DNA of 64,000 nucleotides, from assembly GCA_963931925.1 (NCBI GenBank), contig OZ007579.1, positions 41,957,197 through 42,021,196 of the forward strand, given 5' to 3'. The position numbers and the translations under genes were made by a program. The notes under the pieces were generated by a model. It had not been told where the DNA came from. It saw nothing but the letters and a program-made list of their open reading frames with translations, and did not search any database. Below are positions 24,014 through 35,461 of the stretch, in pieces (the first letter of the stretch is position 1; each line of letters opens with the position of its first letter). The DNA comes from Onchidella celtica (Eukaryota > Mollusca > Gastropoda > Systellommatophora > Onchidiidae).

Positions 24014-26150
24014 CACCATCCTAATGAAGAAATGACAAGCATTTGTGGGTAACTGTATGACTGTCTTAATGACGTCAGTGGAATTTGAAACAAAACAATA
24101 AAATATTAATTTTCTGCACATGTTTCGGTCACACGCACATTGCACACTGAACGTGTCTTCTGTTTCTCAGAGTGCTCGAGATATTTTAAGCCATCTCTGT
24201 GTCGGGGAAATCAGTTCAAACCACATAGCCGTGAGCGACATCCATCCGCGTGGGCAACCTCACGCCTGGTGCTCCAGACTCACCAATAGTCCTGGTGATT
24301 TTCAGACAACCATTTTGCTGCTCTTAAAACATAAATTAGTGCTGTGCTCTGGAGGTATGTGCACAGGTATTACGTTGAATATGACAGAGACGCACATCGG
24401 CATATTCATATTGTTTTATTATTTATGCCTAGTTAATATCCGATCTGAGAACGTCGACAGAATTACGTGTATATAGCAGTACAAGGTATTTAAAACATGT
24501 GTAGATTTTGACTTTTGAATGAACTGCCCTACGTTGTTTGCAACATTGAGCCGTGCTGACGTCAGCGTCTGGCCAAGAAAGGCCACCAATTTGTACACAC
24601 GCGATATAACTCTAAAAATTACAAGTCTCTTCTCTTGAATTTGAATTATAGGTATTGGCTGCATCTTGATTGACTTTGTGTTAAGAAATATTCAGAGAAT
24701 GTAAAAATTCTTCTGAGACACGACGTATATTCCAGAAACGTTTTGGAATAAAGCGTTTTATTTGTGTCTTATACTACAGTGTGTGTGAGGGTGAAAAGGC
24801 CAGAGATGCCCAAAGTAAATAAACATTTGCGCGTTGGAATGTGGCAAAAAGCAAAAAAAGAGCAAAACTATCACAAACACAACAACAACAACAGCAAAAA
24901 GCAGCCCCCCCCCCCCCCCAAAAAAAAACCCCATAAAAAACGAAAAAAAACAACACTATAGAACAAATCTACTATAAATATGCCAGAAAACTATTTTTTG
25001 TCATGAACATTCTACATGTGATCGAAAACTATGGAAAGGATCATTCTTAAATTTAGCATGAAGAAGTAACTTTTGGTTCCTCACGGTATGTATGTTACAC
25101 GTGTATAAGAGCATAAAAATTATAGGCGGGACCGAGGAACACTCCACAAAATGAGCGAATTGTTAAACTGTTAATTCGCGAGAGGGTTTAGGCCACATGT
25201 TACAAAAACTGTGTTGGCGCCTGGTTTGACACACAGCATCCGTTTCTGGCCAAAAGAGGGATTGACGAACTTGAGAGGCACGAAGACAGCGGGACGGAGT
25301 GATTGCGTGAATTACCAGTAGTGTCTCCTCCCCAGACTCTTTGCCATTGGTTGTTAAGTACTATAATTAGTGCCAGTGTTTCATACTAAAGTAAATGACA
25401 CAATTTCGCCCATTCTGAGAGAGAAATAACATAAAATAAAATAAAGCAACGCTTACATTTTTCAATTTCCCAACTAAACACGCACGTTTTGTTTGAAGCA
25501 ACACTTTCTGTGTGTTCTACAAAGTTCACGCCACATTCAGGCCATGAAAACTAAACGCTCCACCACACCAATATAAATCAAAGCCAGCCCCAAAACAAAC
25601 ATCTATTACATTAGCAGTGTCAGCTCTTCAATTTAGTAACTGCTATGCAGGTGCTGATCGTGCATATTTCAACGATTTCGCTCGTTGTCTGTTTTGTTTC
25701 AGTATCTGATTTTCCTAATTACAGAACTAAAGAAATCATTAACAAAACACCGTAGCCTCAAAAGGTTAGCAAATACTGTGACCTCGAGCCATCCAAGGCA
25801 GATTCTTGATGGCTGCCCAGAGGGCGGCTGCTAATGCTTATGGATCCTGAATTTTTTATAACAATACTCTGCTGTTTGCAAGACACTGACGTCTTTTAAC
25901 TATGCCGTGACAACGACAACAAGTAAGAAGTCCACGCCTTTGATTTGTTTTCGTTGCTCAGCGCTCGATTTTTCTGGGGTTTGTTTTGTAGTAAAACCAG
26001 TGGGAACCAAGGAAAGAAAGAACGAACAGAGAAGAATATGGAAAGTCTGTGGAAGGAAGAGGAGCCATTGTTTGCTTGGAGTTGAGGGATAGAGCAGGTG
26101 TGCCTGATTCCAGTCGTAGCGGCAAGATGGGGCCAAAGATATTCCCCCTC
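24014..26150. other. Intergenic DNA, no gene recognised
   Basis: It holds a C-run/A-run junction at 24,905-24,932, a CACGTG at 25,098-25,103 and otherwise unclassified sequence. Frames of up to 118 codons occur, without recognisable motifs. Confidence 0.45.
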
Positions 26151-26159
26151 CATCTTCAT

Positions 26160-27145
26160 CACGTGCTGCTCCAGAACGGGCGCTAATTGTTAGTGCGCAA
26201 CACACAGATTGAAAGAGGCGCAACGCCGGTCACGTGTCCGTCTGATCCGGGACTATTTTTCTTTCTCCGCGCTTTTCCTCGGGCATGGCGACAGAACTGG
26301 TTTGCAGAGTGAGGTCCCCTTGTGTGTCTTTGTGTCTGGAAATTAAAGTTTGGTCGTAAAATTTATTCACGGTGTATCGAACGCAAAAAACACCTTGTTT
26401 TGCTCAAACGAAGGAAATAATGAAATTCCTACTTCTGTAGGTCACAGGTTTCAAGAGAAATAAAAGTGCGAAATGCGCGTGGCAGCAATGAATGTCAGGG
26501 TGTTTTGCCAGATTTTCTAATGATGTAATGAATTGCTAAGAGTGCATATTAGAATTCTACATTGGAACTTTCAATTTAAACCATAAGATAACAGAAAATC
26601 TATGACCGTCTGTGGCACAAAGTTCTGAATTTAAATAGAAAAACAACAACACAAAAAATGGAGAGTTTCCCAAAGGGGTGAACAGATTTTTAATTTCGCA
26701 GAAAGCACAATCTGGCAAACTTGTGACATCTGAGGGGGAAACAAATGAGGAACCGTAAAAAGTTGAGAAAGTTTTGTTCTCTTGTTAAATGGAGAGCCTG
26801 CATGGGGAAGTGAGATTGAAAATTAACTCCCCTTGCTATGTGTTTTAATGGGATAAGCTTCCACGTCGATCACGTGTCGGTCACGTGACCATTCTGAGTG
26901 CACGGACAAATACGAATGGACAAGAGCCTCAGAAGCGCGCGCGCCAGAGCACGTGGCCTCTCAGGTTTAATTTTATCATGTCACTTCCGGAAGAACACAC
27001 AAAATATTAGTTAACATAAAGAATACGTATCAATTAATCATCTGGACCAAAATTAACAACCATCTTCCGATGTGTTCCAGTTCAAAGTAAATCGAAGCCT
27101 TTTTTGTTTTTTTTGTTTTTTTTAACTGACTGATCGGAGCACGTG
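26160..27145. promoter_or_regulatory. Cluster of six CACGTG E-boxes
   Basis: CACGTG occurs at 26,160-26,165, 26,231-26,236, 26,871-26,876, 26,882-26,887, 26,950-26,955 and 27,140-27,145. The third and fourth are 11 bp apart, one helical turn. The interval is CpG-richer than its surroundings (for example GCGCGCGCGCC near 26,937). CACGTG is the core bound by class B/C bHLH proteins (Myc/Max, USF, MITF, Clock-Cycle and HEY/HES). Function is inferred only from site density. Confidence 0.4.
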
Positions 27146-27924
27146 CTGTACACACTCCGCACACCCGGCCCCGCATCTGCCAGTTACACACAAAGATGGC
27201 TGCCAAACCCTCTTGCCAGTTTGTGTTTTTTTCTTCCTTCTTTTTTTTTTTCTTGTCATCTTTGTAAACCTTAAAATTCATGGCCTGAATTGATGGGGTA
27301 TTGATGCCAGAGATGAATGCCGTAAGAAAATTTGCAAGTTAAATCCGCTTTCATGAGATGACCTTGAGTTCTGAAGGGTCAATCGGCCATCAGGCTCATT
27401 CGAAACAAATTTAGATTTAGCGGAATAATCTCAATGTAGCCCACACTTGCCAGTTTTTTTGAAAACTTCAAGCCTGTGTGTTAACCACAATGGTTAACCA
27501 CTGCGTTCGGAAATTTACGATTTTGTATTTTTGTGGTTTTCTTTTCTTATGAGATTCTCTTTAACAGGGCTGCATTTTTCTTCGGCATTTGGTCTTTAAC
27601 AAAATACAAAGTGCTAATTTTCATGACCGTAAAAATCAAATGTTTTATAGTTATAGTGTAGCTGAGGGCGATTTAATTAAAAGACAAAGAGAATGGTAAA
27701 AAAAAAAATCAACATCCGCCAAGAATTAATCTTTGCATAATGACTAATAAAGTCGATCCAGCGTCAGATATAGAAAGGGTGTAAATCATGTCTGATTGGT
27801 TAGTTGTGACTCATGATTATGACATTATTCTCTCTTATTAATTTGAGACATCTTCCCAAACACAAATAATATACGTAATTAATAACAAATAATGCCTACA
27901 AATATTTCGAAAGAATGAAATATA

Positions 27925-28120
27925 GCGGGTGGACAACGCGTTGCACGGAATGGAGCCACAGGAAAGGAAAGAGAAGGAGAGGACGCCCTCAGAGGCGATG
28001 AAGAGATGATATTGTGCAGATAGGTGGATGGGCGTGGACAAGGAGTACGGCAAACAGAGGAGAATGGAGATCATTGGAGGAGGGCTACATTACGCAGTAG
28101 ACAGACAGGGTCTAAGAGAT
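27925..28120 (+). pseudogene. LINE ORF2 C-terminal remnant (fragment 1)
   Basis: In one frame the plus strand reads GWTTRCTEWSHRKGKRRRGR, then PQRR, stop, RDDIVQIGGW, RGEWRSLEEGYITQ, stop. This is the pattern RWTKR.TEW.PR.GKR.RGRP..RWRDDI...W...A.DR..W....EAY.QQWTD known at the C-terminus of many LINE ORF2 proteins. Two internal stops show decay. It is the same family as the fragment at 34.94-35.18 kb. Confidence 0.8.
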
Positions 28121-28426
28121 AAGACTATGAATAGGTCTGTGAACATGCATTAATCTTTTTTGGAAGTAAAATGCTGCATGCACATTTTGGTTGAGCAGCG
28201 CTGTAGACGATCATTTTTGCTATCCGCAATTCGAAATAGCAGGGTTTCCTGATGTAGTATGCTGTTGTTAGTTTTCCAAATGGCTTGTTCTTACAGTGTG
28301 TGAGCAATGCTTTTACCTGCTGATAATGTTGTATGAGCAATGTGCGTGTGTGTGGTATGCGCGAAAGACCTGTAGGTCTTAGATACAGTGTATTGCATTT
28401 GCTGTTGTACTGTTACTGAATGCTGT

Positions 28427-28480
28427 GACGACAAATTTCCTGGAAACAGGATGATAAAGTCATATCTTATCTTATCTTAC
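28427..28480 (+). mobile_element. 3' end of a LINE/SINE with (TATCT)n tail
   Basis: AAATTTCCTGGAAACAGGA forms a short hairpin followed by TGATAAAGTCA and repeated TATCTTATCTTATCTTA. This hairpin plus short tandem tail is the usual 3' end of L2/CR1-like elements and SINEs that borrow it. It may belong with the LINE remnant about 300 bp to the left. Confidence 0.65.
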
Positions 28481-28981
28481 GTTCAGAAGAGTAATAATTA
28501 CTGTATTAAGACATCAAAGGTCCACAATTTTAATCAGAAGTGCTAAATGTCCATGACATTGTCCTGTCCAAGGCGTTAACATTTTATCAATTCTCATGTT
28601 TTAGACCGGTGTCCCTCAAGGCAGGACGTCGCAATATTTTAGCGGAGCTTGGAACCTCAGAATGGGACGTAGGGAATTGTCATAGAAATCTTAATTTCCT
28701 AACGTATTTTAAGTTAACTGTAGAGATAAACTGTTGTTTGTTTATGTCGTGTTGGTGATTTCTTTGTTTTAGTTAAAACCTCTTTTGAATGTATACAAAT
28801 ACTGAATATTTATATAATAATATTTCAAATCTTTTTTCGTTTACTAACTTTGTCCGATCGTGGTTAGGCGTAGTTTCTTTCTTTCTTTCTTGTAAAAATA
28901 AAAGTGGGGTTTTGGACAATAAGGGTTGAGATATTAATTGTTTTAAATATTATATGTTTGAGCAGTCCTATTATCTTAGAC

Positions 28982-29198
28982 TGGTGGTGCGCTGAATCAA
29001 GTCTATATTTAGCGTCTGTTTTGACTCAGTGCGGGGTTTTTTCTTTCTGCCAGCTGACTCATGACAATTCCGAGGCACCGGAATTACTGAAACTTGTTTG
29101 AATCTCACCAAAGGGCAAGGCCTCGTTTAATTCCAGAGACCACATTTATCTTATATTAAAACCCAACCAAAAGAGACTTGACTCAGTACGCCACTAGC
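28982..29198. mobile_element. MITE-like family Z, copy Z4
   Basis: The left end GCGCTGAATCAAGTCTATAT and the right end AGAGACTTGACTCAGTACGC plus CACTAG are inverted versions of each other, as in other Z copies. The copy is longer (about 215 bp) than the rest. Confidence 0.75.
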
Positions 29199-30570
29199 TT
29201 TATTGCGTTTACCCACACTTCATTCTATCGTTGTTATAAATTATTTTGTCACCAGGACGCAGAATTGAAATACTTAGGGGGTTATCATGCTAAGCCCGTA
29301 ACAGTAAAATCAGCTGGCAGACAAGAAGTGCACACCATAATTTCCTTTATTTTCTCAGTAAATCCAGGAAGGCCCTATCATACTAATCCCGGTCAGACAC
29401 AACCAGCTTCTGGCACTATTTCTTAGGTGTATATTTGGTTGGCCACAACTTGCTATGACGTTCCGGTCTCAGTTTGATACCCCTTTACTGCTCTTGTCCC
29501 ACCATCCGTTCCTCTCCGCTGCCCACCGCTACAGAGGCAAAGTAAATTTTTCATAGGTCATTGTCTGCAAAAACAGCGTCATTGTCTGCAAAAATAGCGG
29601 AGCGGATGCTGTGGACGGGAGCAGACGTCAAATTCGAAAAAGTAATAGTGACCCCATTAAAAATATGATAACATTCTGGATTTCGCAGTAACGTATTGTT
29701 AGACGGAATTTGCCGCCAGAATGGAGTTGATAAAAACGTTGACATGCGGAAACATCGGCTCTACAAAACGTGTCCCGTCCACCTCTCCCCTCTCTCCGAC
29801 TACTTCTCCATCCGGACAACTAATTGATCTAAACGCTAGACATTAATGGCCAACCCCTTACCCCCGTGCACAAAACAAACATCATTGGAAGCCGAGAGAG
29901 CGAGCGCGCGGGAGAAAACGCTGGGTATGATTAGCGAGTGCTCAGCCCCAGTGAAAGAAGATAAGGTCGTAAATTTGCCAGGGAACCTTGTTAATCAACT
30001 CTATGAGAGATGAGTCTTTTCTTGTTGAGCAAATGTTAGCCAATGGTCAGTGACTTGTACGGACACGAGAAAAAGATAGTCGAGCCATTTCCTTGACCTC
30101 CCTTGCTCCAAACACCGGGGGGGGGGGGGAGAATAATTAAAAAACTCATGTCAGTTTCTTGTCCCCACACGAGAAAATGATAGTACAAACATTCCCTTGC
30201 CCTGTGGATGATCCCCGTGCCTCCCTCCCATCCCCCCATGCCTTGAGGCTGTTGGGGCATTGTATCGGTTTTTGTGTGAGATGTGAATTCTGAAATTAAA
30301 TGGGGCTTGGCTCATGAGCGAGATAGAAACAAATCTGTCTCATTAATTAGGGCGATTCAAAACTGTCTAAAACTGTCTTCTGGGGCGGAAAGAGAAACTT
30401 CGGCACACTGAGTCGACACAGACTTGACTCCTTGCTCTAGCTGCCGTACTCCTTTGTACACAACATCTTTTCTCTACGGTTTCTACACTTTGTACACCTT
30501 AGAATTCCGAAGACAAAGACAGTAACTGCGTCTCAATAGAATTGCGGTATGGATTCTATCGACCACAATG
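29199..30570. other. Intergenic DNA, no gene recognised
   Basis: Mixed unique-looking sequence with a G-run at about 30,117-30,129, and a 20-bp word, GTCATTGTCTGCAAAAACAG, nearly repeated at 29,558-29,597. Confidence 0.4.
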
Positions 30571-30571
30571 C

Positions 30572-30787
30572 TGTGAATAGGTCTGGCAAAATCGCTTAAG
30601 ATAAAATTTTTGAACCTTTTTAAGAAATCAATATAAAGTATTTCAAAGACGACCTCAAGCACAATATTTTAATCGAATACAGGAAACTGGCTGATCTTTC
30701 ATTTTATGAGCAAATCACAATTTCCTTGAACTTTCCAGCTTTGGAAGGGTTTTCTCGGAACTTTGGTCTGTCAAAGATCCACTCACA
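30572..30787. mobile_element. MITE-like family W, copy W2
   Basis: It runs from GGTCTGGCAAAATCGCTTAA to AAGATCCACTCAC. Internal words (CTTTCATTTTATGAGCAAAT; GAAGGGTTTTCTCGGAACTT) match W3 at 63,329-63,572 in the same order and orientation. Confidence 0.8.
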
Positions 30788-30920
30788 ATTGATGATATTC
30801 TTAAGATCATCTGTTTATAATTTTCATAATGACAGGGCAGACATTTTTAAGATTGTTTTCACCACTGAAAACTTGTTAATAATTCGTCTAAAACCCCTTT
30901 CCTTTCGCCATTCTCTCTCT

Positions 30921-30943
30921 CTCTCTCTCTCTCTTTTCATCAC
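30921..30943. repeat. (CT)n microsatellite
   Basis: A short CTCTCT run. Confidence 0.8.
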
Positions 30944-31138
30944 TCCTTTTCATTTTTTAAATTTCTGCCCTACAAGAAAATAATAACGACATAATATGGT
31001 AAAAAAGAAAAACTTGTATGTAGCGAAGCCTCGCATAAGAAATGATACAGAAACGAAACAATAACATGCAAAGGAAAATGAAAGACAAAAATCAGGCTTT
31101 CAGTTGATTGATCTTCTTCAGGAAAACGCCTATTACAT

Positions 31139-31375
31139 ATCGCGGCCTTAGTTGTTATTTGTTCTATCTCCACTCTCTGTAAAAACTGGAGACCGTTTAG
31201 TATGTAGATGACTTTTACACACTTTTTTAAAATGCATTGTGGCACTTATCAAGCTGTTTCACAGTTCAGATTTATTCCAACTCCTTATCATGATACTGAA
31301 GCGGCAAACGTTTAACGTTGAATTTCTCAGTTGTGCAAAACGTGAAGTTGGAATAATCAAGATCTATGGTCTTGA
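31139..31375. mobile_element. MITE-like family T, copy Ta
   Basis: The left end CGCGGCCTTAGTTGTTATTT plus GTTCTATCTCCA and the right end GAAGTTGGAATAATCAAGAT plus CTATGGTCTTGA are imperfect inverted repeats of the family end (consensus TCGCGACTTTAGTTCTTGTT). The inner segment GTGGCACTTATCAAGCTGTT is shared with the copies at 47.5 and 49.6 kb. Confidence 0.8.
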
Positions 31376-31496
31376 AATACGGGTGCAAACAGTAAACAAC
31401 AGCCACAGCTGGTGCAGCAGCACCAGTACCAGCACCAGCAACGACAATTAACAAGAACAGCCACAGAGAACCGCATTGTCTTCTTACGTATATTAA

Positions 31497-31520
31497 ACAA
31501 CAACAACAACAACAACAACA
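31497..31520. repeat. (CAA)n microsatellite
   Basis: Eight CAA triplets. Confidence 0.9.
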
Positions 31521-31751
31521 CGTATCTATGCTGACATTGTTAAAATCGCAGCATTACCAGTGCGGGTTTTAAGTGTGTGTGTGCGGGAGGTGGGTGCGTC
31601 CTCCTCCAATAATTATTACTACTGATTGATTCAATAATATTAGCAAGGAGTGATTTAGGCTCAAATAAAACATGCATACACCCACATGCCTGTGTGAAGC
31701 TGGTAAAAGGCTCGCGCCAACTGTGAACCCTCATGTCAAACTACTCACAGA

Positions 31752-32184
31752 GTATTTGTATTTTGCATTTTTTGTGTGTTTTGTATACTTCTTTCATCTC
31801 ATCTGGGAAATTTGCACCAGCGTCATTACAGCCCCAGTTACAAGTGGGGCAAGCACGTCGTCGAAACACTGCGGCACTGTTGTTTCCTTTTGGGGGGGGG
31901 GGGTGGTAGCGATACGTTGTTTTTGGTTTTATTTCAATTTTGCCCTGGCACTGGCACTGGCCCTGTTCGGCCTGCTCTTCTCGATTTCCAACCGCCCAAG
32001 GTATCTTTAACGTGCGGAACGTGAACACGGGCCCTCCTAGTTTCTCGTCCTTATCAGAGAAGACTAGGTGCTAGGAAAATATGAGAAAATTTCCCACATT
32101 CCAATGTGCCTGCACCGACCGGGATTCGAACCCGGTACCTTCGTCATGAGAGGCGAACACCTTACCTCTAAACCACCGTGTCCC
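31752..32184 (-). mobile_element. tRNA-derived SINE, near-full copy S5 (type I tail)
   Basis: On the minus strand it begins GGGACACGGTGGTTTAGAGG, with an A box (TGGTTTAGAGG within 32,161-32,175). A perfect B box GGTTCGAATCC follows (complement of 32,122-32,132). After the about 75-bp tRNA-like head come a body with a C-run (G on plus at 31,890-31,903), the conserved GTTGTAACTGGGGC-like stretch and the type I 3' end AAATTTCCC...TATACAAAA with a degenerate (ATACAAA) tail. The anticodon-loop position can be read as CTC, and with the A-box words this resembles tRNA-Glu; that origin is tentative. Central-domain SINEs (for example Meta or Nin-DC types) are known from molluscs, but I could not test membership. 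Confidence 0.92.
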
Positions 32185-32189
32185 ATCTC

Positions 32190-32950
32190 TGTGTATCTCT
32201 GTGTTAATTTAATAAAGAGGATTCACTATATGTTTGGAACATAGGTTCATTTCAATGATCACATCTGCATTTATTTATCTATACTAGATGAAGTTCCCGG
32301 CATTATCAGGAATATAACTGTGTTATCTATCTCTCTCTCTTTTGGTCTACAAAGTTTCCCATAGTCTACAGTCTTACTACAGATCCCATGCGCGCGATCC
32401 TGAGCACTACGCACTAATTTCTGATAGGGAAGTTGTGCGCACGAAAGTGAACGCGTATTAATATAGTTTCCGGTGCAGCGGGCTTACTACAGGGAGCCAA
32501 AGCAAAGATCATTGTATTTTACATTTTTACAACATTTTATTTAAAGGTACATGAAAGTTGAATCAACACAATCGGTCAATACAAAAGCGATTGGGCTGGA
32601 TTAGTTGACACTTAAGGAAATTAATTTTATAATTTTTGAAACTGTCATTTAGGCTGTAGAGTCGAGCAAAAAAAGGGCCAAAATTGCACCACAATGAATT
32701 ACTCCCACCACTATTTTTTTTATAAGATTTTATTCGTTTTGATCTTTTAAACGTCTTCTTTAAAATGACATGTTATGTTAAACGGTCTCTTCCTTCTCCC
32801 CCATCCCCCACCTACATTTTTAAAAACTCTATTTATAGTATTCTTTACCAAGCCCTCCCCCCCACCTTCTTACCGCTACCAGGGGGAGTAGCTCCCGCCC
32901 CTACTTCAAAATCGTAATCATGATGCCAACTGGCCCGGCTGACTCCCTGT
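32190..32950. other. Intergenic DNA, no gene recognised
   Basis: AT-rich sequence without recognised repeats or frames. Confidence 0.4.
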
Positions 32951-32964
32951 GGTCTGGCCTGCAC

Positions 32965-33017
32965 GCACACACACACACACCCACACCCTCACACACACAC
33001 CCACACCCACACACACG
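32965..33017. repeat. (CA)n/(CACACC)n tract
   Basis: An imperfect CA dinucleotide repeat with CACACCC variants. Confidence 0.9.
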
Positions 33018-33164
33018 AGAGTTTGATTTTAAAGAAAGTACGTCGACACGATGGCGATATCATTCGGTTAGGGAAAAGGCAAAGACAACGGAGAGAATAA
33101 TTAGAATAGAACGATAGGACAGAAGAAGACCCTCCCAGAAGCGCCCATCAGCCACCCGCCATCC

Positions 33165-33460
33165 AGGAGAGAGGGGGGGGGGAGGGAAGGAGAGAAAGAG
33201 AGAGATTAGAGAGGGGGAGAGAGAGAGAGAGACAGAGAGGGAGAGAGTAGAGAGAAAGGGGGAGAGAGACAGGGAGGGCGAGAGAATAGAGAGAGAGGGG
33301 AGAGAGAGAGGGGGGAGGAGAGTGGAGGTGGACAGAGAGAGGGGAGAGTAAAGAGAGGGGAGAGGGAATGGCAGAGAGGAGAGATATATGGAGAGAGAGA
33401 GAGAAGGAGAGAGAGGGAGAGCGAGAGAAGGAGAGAGAGAGAGAGAAAGAGAGAGAGATG
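33165..33460. repeat. (GA)n polypurine tract, about 295 bp
   Basis: Nearly uninterrupted purines on the plus strand, mostly GAGAGA with GGGAG variants. The 117-codon minus frame (Ser/Leu/Pro) across it is an artefact of the repeat. Long homopurine mirror-like tracts can form H-DNA. Confidence 0.95.
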
Positions 33461-34207
33461 ATTACGACACCAAGTTTGTGCTATATTTCCTCTACTCCGC
33501 AAACACGAGGACCACCAAAAGAACCAAGTCAGACCATAACCAATCAAATCTGACCACATTTTCTAATGCTGTAATCTCCCTTCTCGCAAAACACTGACCA
33601 AATTAATGCGCGTGAACGGCGAGCCACGAGGGAGAGGGTGAGTACAGGGTGAAGGTTCACAAGCGAGAGGGACGCAACTCTGGTTGGTAATTTGAGCACT
33701 GATTACAGAACTCTTGCCCAAATGGAGAAAAGAAAATCACTTCCGCTTGTGGGAACGGGAGACAACCCTCCCTCTCAGGTCTGACGTGTCAAGATCGTGA
33801 ACTCTATCAAGACCCATTTTCAAGCTAATCGATTTAAATAGTCCTCTAGTCGGCAGCATTTTGATCCCCAATGCTCATGTTTCGCAACTTAGCGTATCCC
33901 AAATCTCACTTTACAACTCACTTTAAACTGTTACAGATGTCTTGGGACAGCGATACTTCTTCATTACTGAGTCCTAGCTACCGAAAGTGTACGGAATGAA
34001 CAGGATCAGTGGCAGATCTACTGTGAAACTTATGAAGCTTAACTGCCAATGCCTCTAATCCCGAAGGACCCCAAAAACTTTTCTTAATTAGTGAATTTTG
34101 GATGTTGATCCACTGTTGCTGGTTGCGAAGGGCCCCCATAACAGTTCTAGCTTCAGGATCTCAAAAATGTAGGTCCACCACTGAATACGATTAACCCCTT
34201 GTGTTAA

Positions 34208-34577
34208 ATCTTTATTTTAGGAGATTCGCTGCTCTTGGCATTGGCATCTCACTTTTCTTGTTCTTGTTTGTGTGTGTGTGTGTTTTTTTTCATGGTAGGG
34301 ATTTGTTTCTTAGAATTTTACCCGGGCAGCAGCCTTCTCAACTTTCAACTGCCAAGGTATCTTTACCGTGTGCAACGTTCACACCGGCCGTCCGAGTTTT
34401 TCGTTCTTATCCGAGAAACCTAGGTACTCGATCCTAGCTACGATAGCCCTCCCCGCCCCCCCCCCCTCCCAAAAAAAAAATAAATTAAAAATTCCAATAT
34501 GCCTGCGCCGACCGGGGATCGAACCCGGTACTTTCGGCACGAGAGCCGAGCACCTTACTTCCAGACCAACGTGTCCC
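34208..34577 (-). mobile_element. tRNA-derived SINE, copy S6 (type II tail)
   Basis: The minus-strand head is at the right (GGGACACGTTGGTCTGGAAG), with a B box one step off consensus (GGTTCGATCCC, complement near 34,515-34,525). The body matches S1, S5 and S7 (TGCCAAGGTATCTTTACCGT; TATCCGAGAAACCTAGGTAC on plus). The 3' end is type II: TAAATCTTTATTTTAGGAGA and TTCGCTGCTCTTGGCATTGG on plus, as in S1. A C-run of about 10 lies at 34,456-34,465. Confidence 0.88.
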
Positions 34578-34938
34578 TGTGGGATTATACCCCCTGGGAG
34601 AATCAGTCTTTATATTCACCCCTACAAACGTTTCAGATGTTAACATAAAACTGGTTTCTTGCACATAATTATAGTTATGGAAGTAACCTTCCTCGCATTC
34701 CTTTTTCTTCTCTTTCTTCTGTAGCCTCAAACGATCTACTGTAATACTGAAAAAAAAAAAGTCGGTGATAATGTTCCCACATTATTACAAACTAATTAGA
34801 TCTAGTTTCGTCTCCAGGCATCAGAAGGTATTTCTATAATAATCAATGTCTCTAAAATTACTTTCAAGTGGCATAGCTTTGTAAATAATTTACCTCCTGA
34901 TGTGCGGGACGTTTTTTTTTTTTTTTCAAAGTAATAAT

Positions 34939-35178
34939 AATAATTATCGTGGAATTAGGCTGGACATGTGGGAGGATGATTGGTAATAGATGGACAAAAC
35001 ACTGCACTGAATGGCAGCCATAGAAAGGGAAAAGACCACGAGGATGACCAGGAAGAAAATGGCAGAATGATATTAAAAAGAGAGCGGGGAACAACATGGA
35101 TGAGGAAGACATTAGACAGAAAGGAATGGAAGTCATTGTTGGAGGGCTACACCCTGCAGTGGATGGACAATGCCTAGG
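34939..35178 (+). pseudogene. LINE ORF2 C-terminal remnant (fragment 2)
   Basis: Frame-shifted pieces read GRMIGNRWTKHCTEWQP, then KGKRPRGWPGRKWQNDIKKR, then in another frame TTWMRKTLDRKEWKSLLEGY ending TLQWMDNA and stop. This is the standard end of many LINE ORF2 proteins (RWTKR...TEW...RPRGRP...W..DI...WMRKA.DR..W....EAY.QQWTDNA). A short (ATA)n tract follows at 35,204-35,228, which may be the element's tail. At least one frameshift and one stop are present. Confidence 0.85.
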
Positions 35179-35203
35179 TGTGAATAATAATCATGACGAT
35201 AAT

Positions 35204-35228
35204 AATAATAATAATAATAATAAAAATA
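35204..35228. repeat. (AAT)n microsatellite
   Basis: About eight AAT triplets directly downstream of the LINE remnant. Confidence 0.85.
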
Positions 35229-35461
35229 ATCATTAGACAATGATTTGATTTCACCAGACCTCATACACTCACAGGACATTGTGCTTCTCCGATTTTTAAA
35301 ATTACTTTTACTCAAAATGTCAGCAGGGCATTGCAAGACGGCCTATTTCTGAACTTTGATGGCATGTGAAACATTCAATTAGAGCTCACAGCAGAAATTA
35401 ATTGATTCAGCTATATAATAGATACAGTGACCGTGCGGGATGATTTACGGCTTAAGGCAAG

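Noticed and set aside
26220-26320. Promoter of a separate gene near the E-box cluster
   Set aside because: CpG-rich sequence and an ATG (GGGCATGGCG) are present, but no coding exon with a good donor follows; kept only as a possible regulatory region.
32105-32184. A tRNA gene with intact A and B boxes
   Set aside because: The anticodon stem pairs poorly, and the tRNA-like part continues into a repeated body and tail found in several copies; it is a SINE head. The same applies at 34,500-34,577 and 35,885-35,959.
33206-33559. 117-codon Ser/Leu/Pro-rich minus frame
   Set aside because: It lies almost wholly in the (GA)n polypurine tract.
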